A stretch of DNA of 26,120 nt from Clostridia bacterium (GTDB lineage: Bacteria; UBA6262; WVXT01; JAUXBS01). Under the pieces are notes generated by a model. The model saw only the letters and a program-made list of their open reading frames with translations, was not told where the DNA came from and ran no database searches. Shown one piece after another: positions 23,459 through 26,120 of this stretch. The first letter of the stretch is position 1, and each line of letters begins with the position of its first letter. The DNA is taken from NCBI GenBank assembly GCA_030618495.1, contig JAUXDE010000008.1, forward strand, positions 1 to 26,120. Direction: 5' to 3'. A program made the position numbers and the translations under genes.

Positions 23459-23622
23459 TGGATCTCTTCTGCAGCCTTAATAAACAACTCTCTTATCTTC
23501 TTGCCGAACAGCCGGACCGCGACCACACAGGCAACTACGATAAGCGCAATGATTAACACGTATTCCGTCGTGCTCTGGCCGCTCTCATCCGCATATAATC
23601 TTAATAATTCCTTTTTTATCAT
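23455..23622 (-). CDS. Flp-type pilin (class III signal), second of two
   Basis: A 55-residue small pilin: MIKKELLRLYADESGQSTTEY followed by a 20-residue hydrophobic span and a short basic/acidic tail; key points are the basic leader, the SG|QSTTEY processing site with Glu at +5, and the hydrophobic helix. Prepilin peptidases of the Tad/Flp and archaellin type cut after such Gly residues. I chose ATG 23622, which has GAGG five bases upstream; the frame is open to a GTG at 23670 but that would overlap the other pilin gene by 35 bases. It overlaps priA by four bases. No Tad assembly genes are in the window. Confidence 0.8.
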   Translation of the reverse strand: MIKKELLRLYADESGQSTTEYVLIIALIVVACVVAVRLFGKKIRELFIKAAEEIQ

Positions 23623-23635
23623 TTTATCCTCGGCG

Positions 23636-23815
23636 CTAAGGGAAAGGAACTGAAACAATTTCAATAACACGTTTCAATGCCTTGCCAATCACATCAATAA
23701 ATAACTTATTTACCACTACCATGCTGAATACGGTAACAACTACCAGAAGGGCATACTCCGTCAGCGCCTGCCCGCTATCTTTTGACAATAATTGATTTAA
23801 AGTTTTGTTTTTCAC
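23636..23815 (-). CDS. Flp-type pilin (class III signal), first of two, GTG start
   Basis: A 59-residue protein: VKNKTLNQLLSKDSGQALTE begins it, followed by YALLVVVTVFSMVVV and a basic C-terminal stretch. The basic leader, DSG|QALTEY site and hydrophobic helix match Flp pilins (typical GQALTEYALI). The GTG (23815-23813) overlaps the stop of the TPR-like gene as GTGA, and the TAG ends 13 bases before the next pilin, supporting a real coupled gene. Its small size makes it easy to miss. Function inferred: pilus or pseudopilus subunit. Confidence 0.78.
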   Translation of the reverse strand: MKNKTLNQLLSKDSGQALTEYALLVVVTVFSMVVVNKLFIDVIGKALKRVIEIVSVPFP

Positions 23816-24363
23816 AGCAATACAATTAATACAACATAAGCAGCCGCCATTAACGTGCTGACAACTAATTTTTTAAATGTAAATTTACTCTTTTTCATTA
23901 CTTCCTGCACCTTTGCCTCATCCTGGTGTATTTCCTGGATTTCTATTACCTTTTCCCCGTCCTTCTTCTGGGCCAGAATACCTTTTTCCTGGTTGAACAG
24001 GTACATCAACTTGTTATTGCCCTTGATTGAATCGGGCAAAACCGACATAAAATCGTACTCCGCATCAGGTTTTATTTCAAATATTTCCCGGATTGACTGC
24101 TCCGCTTTTTCTTCCTCACCCTCAAAAAGATGTGTATGGGCAAGCCAGAAACATGCCTTGATTTTTAACTCTTCCGACGCGGTCTCGGAAACCAGGACCT
24201 CCCTGAACTTTTCTGTCGCCTTCCTGCTGTCATAAAGTTCGTCCACATACTTTATTCCTTCACTAAGCGCCGCATCATCAACACCGGAAGCATCAACCCC
24301 TGGAGCAGTTAGCAATAATAACATTATTATATGTGTGTATAGATAACAACACTGTTTCTTCAT
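23812..24363 (-). CDS. TPR-like protein with signal sequence and C-terminal membrane helix
   Basis: 183 residues from ATG 24363 (MKKQCCYLY). An N-terminal hydrophobic signal (about 5-26, possible cleavage after VDAS) is followed by paired helices resembling TPR repeats (ATEKFREVLVS near 49-59, ACFWLAHTHLFEGEEEKAEQ near 70-89, then IFEIKPDAEYD), a charged linker and a C-terminal hydrophobic helix at about 166-183. The frame is open to a TTG at 24399 overlapping the kinase stop. No clear ribosome site precedes ATG 24363, so the start is uncertain. It probably sits in the periplasm, tethered at the C-terminus. Small helical-repeat proteins of this sort often accompany PEGA proteins; the specific role is unknown. 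Confidence 0.7.
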   Translation of the reverse strand: MKKQCCYLYTHIIMLLLLTAPGVDASGVDDAALSEGIKYVDELYDSRKATEKFREVLVSETASEELKIKACFWLAHTHLFEGEEEKAEQSIREIFEIKPDAEYDFMSVLPDSIKGNNKLMYLFNQEKGILAQKKDGEKVIEIQEIHQDEAKVQEVMKKSKFTFKKLVVSTLMAAAYVVLIVLL

Positions 24364-24391
24364 TATTATTATAATAGCATATTTAAAATCA

Positions 24392-26120
24392 CTATTCAAG
24401 AACCCGGTAAAGCTTCCCTGATTTATCTATTTTCAGGATAATAACCTGATTGGGTTTATCAAAGTTCATGGCCCCGACAGCAGGCTTTGTCAGGTCAGGA
24501 TGTTTAACTGTAACCGAATGACTGCCTCTTTCAAGTCCCTTAATCTTTCTTACCGTGTCGCCTTCGGTTTTACCGTCTACAAATATCTTTGAACCAATGT
24601 AATCAGGCCTGGTGTCAACAATAAGCGTTCCATCACATACAGGCTCCCTCTTTGATTCCGGGAGTAATTCCGCTTCTATCCTGTAAATTTTATTCACATT
24701 CACCTTCTTTACAAGCGATTCATAACCGGACTGGGTAAATCTCATAACGTAATTACCCGGTGTAAGCGAATAACTGAACGGGGTTTTTCTCCGCTTCACT
24801 CCTGTACCCTCTATTGCAACTCTCGCATGTATATCCTTCCCGGAACCGTCTTTTTCATAGGAATACACCCGGATTTTCTTCTTCAGGGCAGGGCATAGCT
24901 TAACCTCATCGTATGCGTTCACATCAACAACCTTCTCCCATGAATCAAACCTGTACTTTTCCAGTCTTATCCTGTGTTTTCCCGGTTCTACAGGCAAATC
25001 CACAATGGGGGTAATTCCTACTGATTCCTTTTTATCATCAATATAAACCGAGGCATCGGCAGGCTTGGAATTTATTGAAATCCTCTTAAAGAACGTCCCT
25101 GTTAAAGCGGCTTTAAGCACCTGTCCCCGGCTGTTAAGATTGAACTTCCAGAACTTTTTATCCATTTCTCCCTGTTCATCCGTATTCTTCAGGGTGTTAA
25201 TGATACACTTCCCTTGCCCCTTACTCCCGCCTATTGCATTGAATCCTTCCATGGTTATGACAACCATTGATTTTCCTGCCGGTATTCTGCATGTTAGCGG
25301 TGTACTGCCCTTAGCTTCCCCGTTAATTTCTACAACCGCCCCCTCGGGGACAGAGTTCACTGCCAGGTCCATGTCAAAGGGCAATACGAATTTTTTTCTG
25401 CCCTTTGTCATAACGGAATCCACTCCGTTTATGGCTATTCCTTCCTTGCTGTCTATTATTACAGTACTTTCTATGGGATAGAACCCCTGTTTTTTCAGGG
25501 AAAGAAGGTATTTCCCGGGCATAATCTTTTCAATTAACAGGGGTGTTTTATTTTCGGCTGATTTCACTATTTCCCTGCCCCTGCTTGAAATCGAAACAAC
25601 TGCGCCACGGGGAATGGTGTCAATGATAAAACCACGGGGATAAATAATACTATGAAGTCTTCTTCCCAGCCGGGTTTTCTGATTCAGGGTATCGTAAACC
25701 CCAAGGGCAGCGCCAAATAAAACCAGAACAAGAATAACAGCCAGCGCCGGTTTTGTCGATTTCTCCGGTTTCCTGTATGTGTCGACTGCCTTTGCCTTCC
25801 CCCCGGGTTTCTTCTTGAAAGGAAAACCCAAGCCGGGAATTGTCTCCCCTGTTTCTTCCGGTTCCTCTTCTTCAAGAAACCGGTTCATGAAACTCTTCAA
25901 CTTCTCCCGCCTGTCGGAAAACTTCATGTCGGACAGATATTTTTGCATATCCCCGGCCATTTCCCCCGCGGTACGATAGCGCTTTTCCTTATCTTTGTCC
26001 AATGCCCTTGAAACAATATGCCTTAATTCGCCGGGTATATTTCTATAGCTAACTTCCACTTTCTTTACTTTTTGCAGTATTTCAAGGTCCGTATCGCCTT
26101 CGTATAATTTCCTTCCGGTC
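24392..26120 (-). CDS. Ser/Thr protein kinase with C-terminal PEGA repeats (5' end missing)
   Basis: The last 575 residues of a transmembrane kinase; the frame is open to the right edge, so the apparent GTG start at 26059 is internal. The first visible part is the C-terminal kinase lobe (LTGRKLYEG-like TGRKLYEGDTD, then LRHIVSRALDKDKEKRYRTAGEM, recognised as the ALxKDPxxRYxSAxEM motif), followed by a charged juxtamembrane linker, one span at about 124-142, and about five PEGA-like repeats extracytoplasmically (signs: VNSVPEGAVVEING and INSKPADASVYIDD, with GxTPL and PGKHxIRLEK segments). The catalytic residues lie outside the window. It presumably senses an envelope signal. It is followed by the TPR-like protein and the pilins. 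Confidence 0.88.
   Translation of the reverse strand, partial: TGRKLYEGDTDLEILQKVKKVEVSYRNIPGELRHIVSRALDKDKEKRYRTAGEMAGDMQKYLSDMKFSDRREKLKSFMNRFLEEEEPEETGETIPGLGFPFKKKPGGKAKAVDTYRKPEKSTKPALAVILVLVLFGAALGVYDTLNQKTRLGRRLHSIIYPRGFIIDTIPRGAVVSISSRGREIVKSAENKTPLLIEKIMPGKYLLSLKKQGFYPIESTVIIDSKEGIAINGVDSVMTKGRKKFVLPFDMDLAVNSVPEGAVVEINGEAKGSTPLTCRIPAGKSMVVITMEGFNAIGGSKGQGKCIINTLKNTDEQGEMDKKFWKFNLNSRGQVLKAALTGTFFKRISINSKPADASVYIDDKKESVGITPIVDLPVEPGKHRIRLEKYRFDSWEKVVDVNAYDEVKLCPALKKKIRVYSYEKDGSGKDIHARVAIEGTGVKRRKTPFSYSLTPGNYVMRFTQSGYESLVKKVNVNKIYRIEAELLPESKREPVCDGTLIVDTRPDYIGSKIFVDGKTEGDTVRKIKGLERGSHSVTVKHPDLTKPAVGAMNFDKPNQVIILKIDKSGKLYRVLE

Noticed and set aside
23455-23670. Longer pilin frame starting at GTG 23670 (71 residues)
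   Set aside because: It would overlap the other pilin gene by 35 bases, lacks a good ribosome site and adds a non-pilin leader; ATG 23622 with GAGG is better.
24392-26059. Kinase/PEGA gene starting inside the window at 26059
   Set aside because: The frame is open to the right edge and the 20 residues upstream continue the kinase C-lobe, so the codon at 26059 is an internal Val.

Overview
The window looks like a chromosomal segment of an uncultivated diderm (Gram-negative-type) bacterium. The diderm call rests on a leuS-lptE-holA run containing an outer-membrane LPS-assembly lipoprotein. The order of the housekeeping genes is bacterial and conserved, but several features differ from the common Proteobacteria: PASTA and PEGA sensor proteins, tandem Flp-like pilins, a gene of the YmdB family, and no rimM or def in their usual places. 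The phylum cannot be fixed from the sequence alone. No tRNA, rRNA, CRISPR array, transposase or phage gene was seen.

Layout. 1-953: 5' part of a GlcD-type FAD oxidase on the minus strand, running off the left edge. 954-1247: a divergent intergenic region with a strong palindrome, a sigma70-like promoter and a second inverted repeat. 1248-2973: a plus-strand two-gene ABC-2 exporter, clearly more AT-rich than its surroundings and perhaps acquired. 3049-4966: murJ (minus) diverging from rpsT (plus). From 4974 to the right edge everything is on the minus strand. In transcription order this stretch is: a Ser/Thr kinase with PEGA repeats (partial), a TPR-like membrane protein, two tiny Flp-type pilins, priA, fmt, a PASTA-only membrane protein, rpe, rpsP, khpA, trmD, rplS, yraN, a TPR plus beta-propeller protein, a YmdB-family phosphodiesterase, xseA, xseB, ispA, dxs, a REC-GGDEF regulator, leuS, lptE and holA.

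How the genes work together. fmt, leuS, the ribosomal proteins S16, L19 and S20, khpA and trmD serve translation. priA, xseAB and holA serve replication and repair. ispA and dxs are the two ends of polyprenyl precursor synthesis, and murJ flips the lipid-linked peptidoglycan precursor that depends on those polyprenols. Kinase, TPR protein and pilins overlap or nearly abut, as does priA after them, which suggests an envelope sensing or pilus module feeding into a housekeeping operon.

The least ordinary features are three intergenic inverted-repeat elements placed between co-directional genes (9997-10071, 15051-15101 and 18310-18475), two of which provide the stop codon of the preceding gene; a beta-propeller protein with three EF-hand-like calcium loops but no signal peptide; a PASTA protein with no kinase domain at a locus that in Firmicutes holds the PASTA kinase; and a 59-residue GTG-initiated pilin gene that a length cut-off would miss. 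I did not find convincing evidence for a wholly new multi-gene system.
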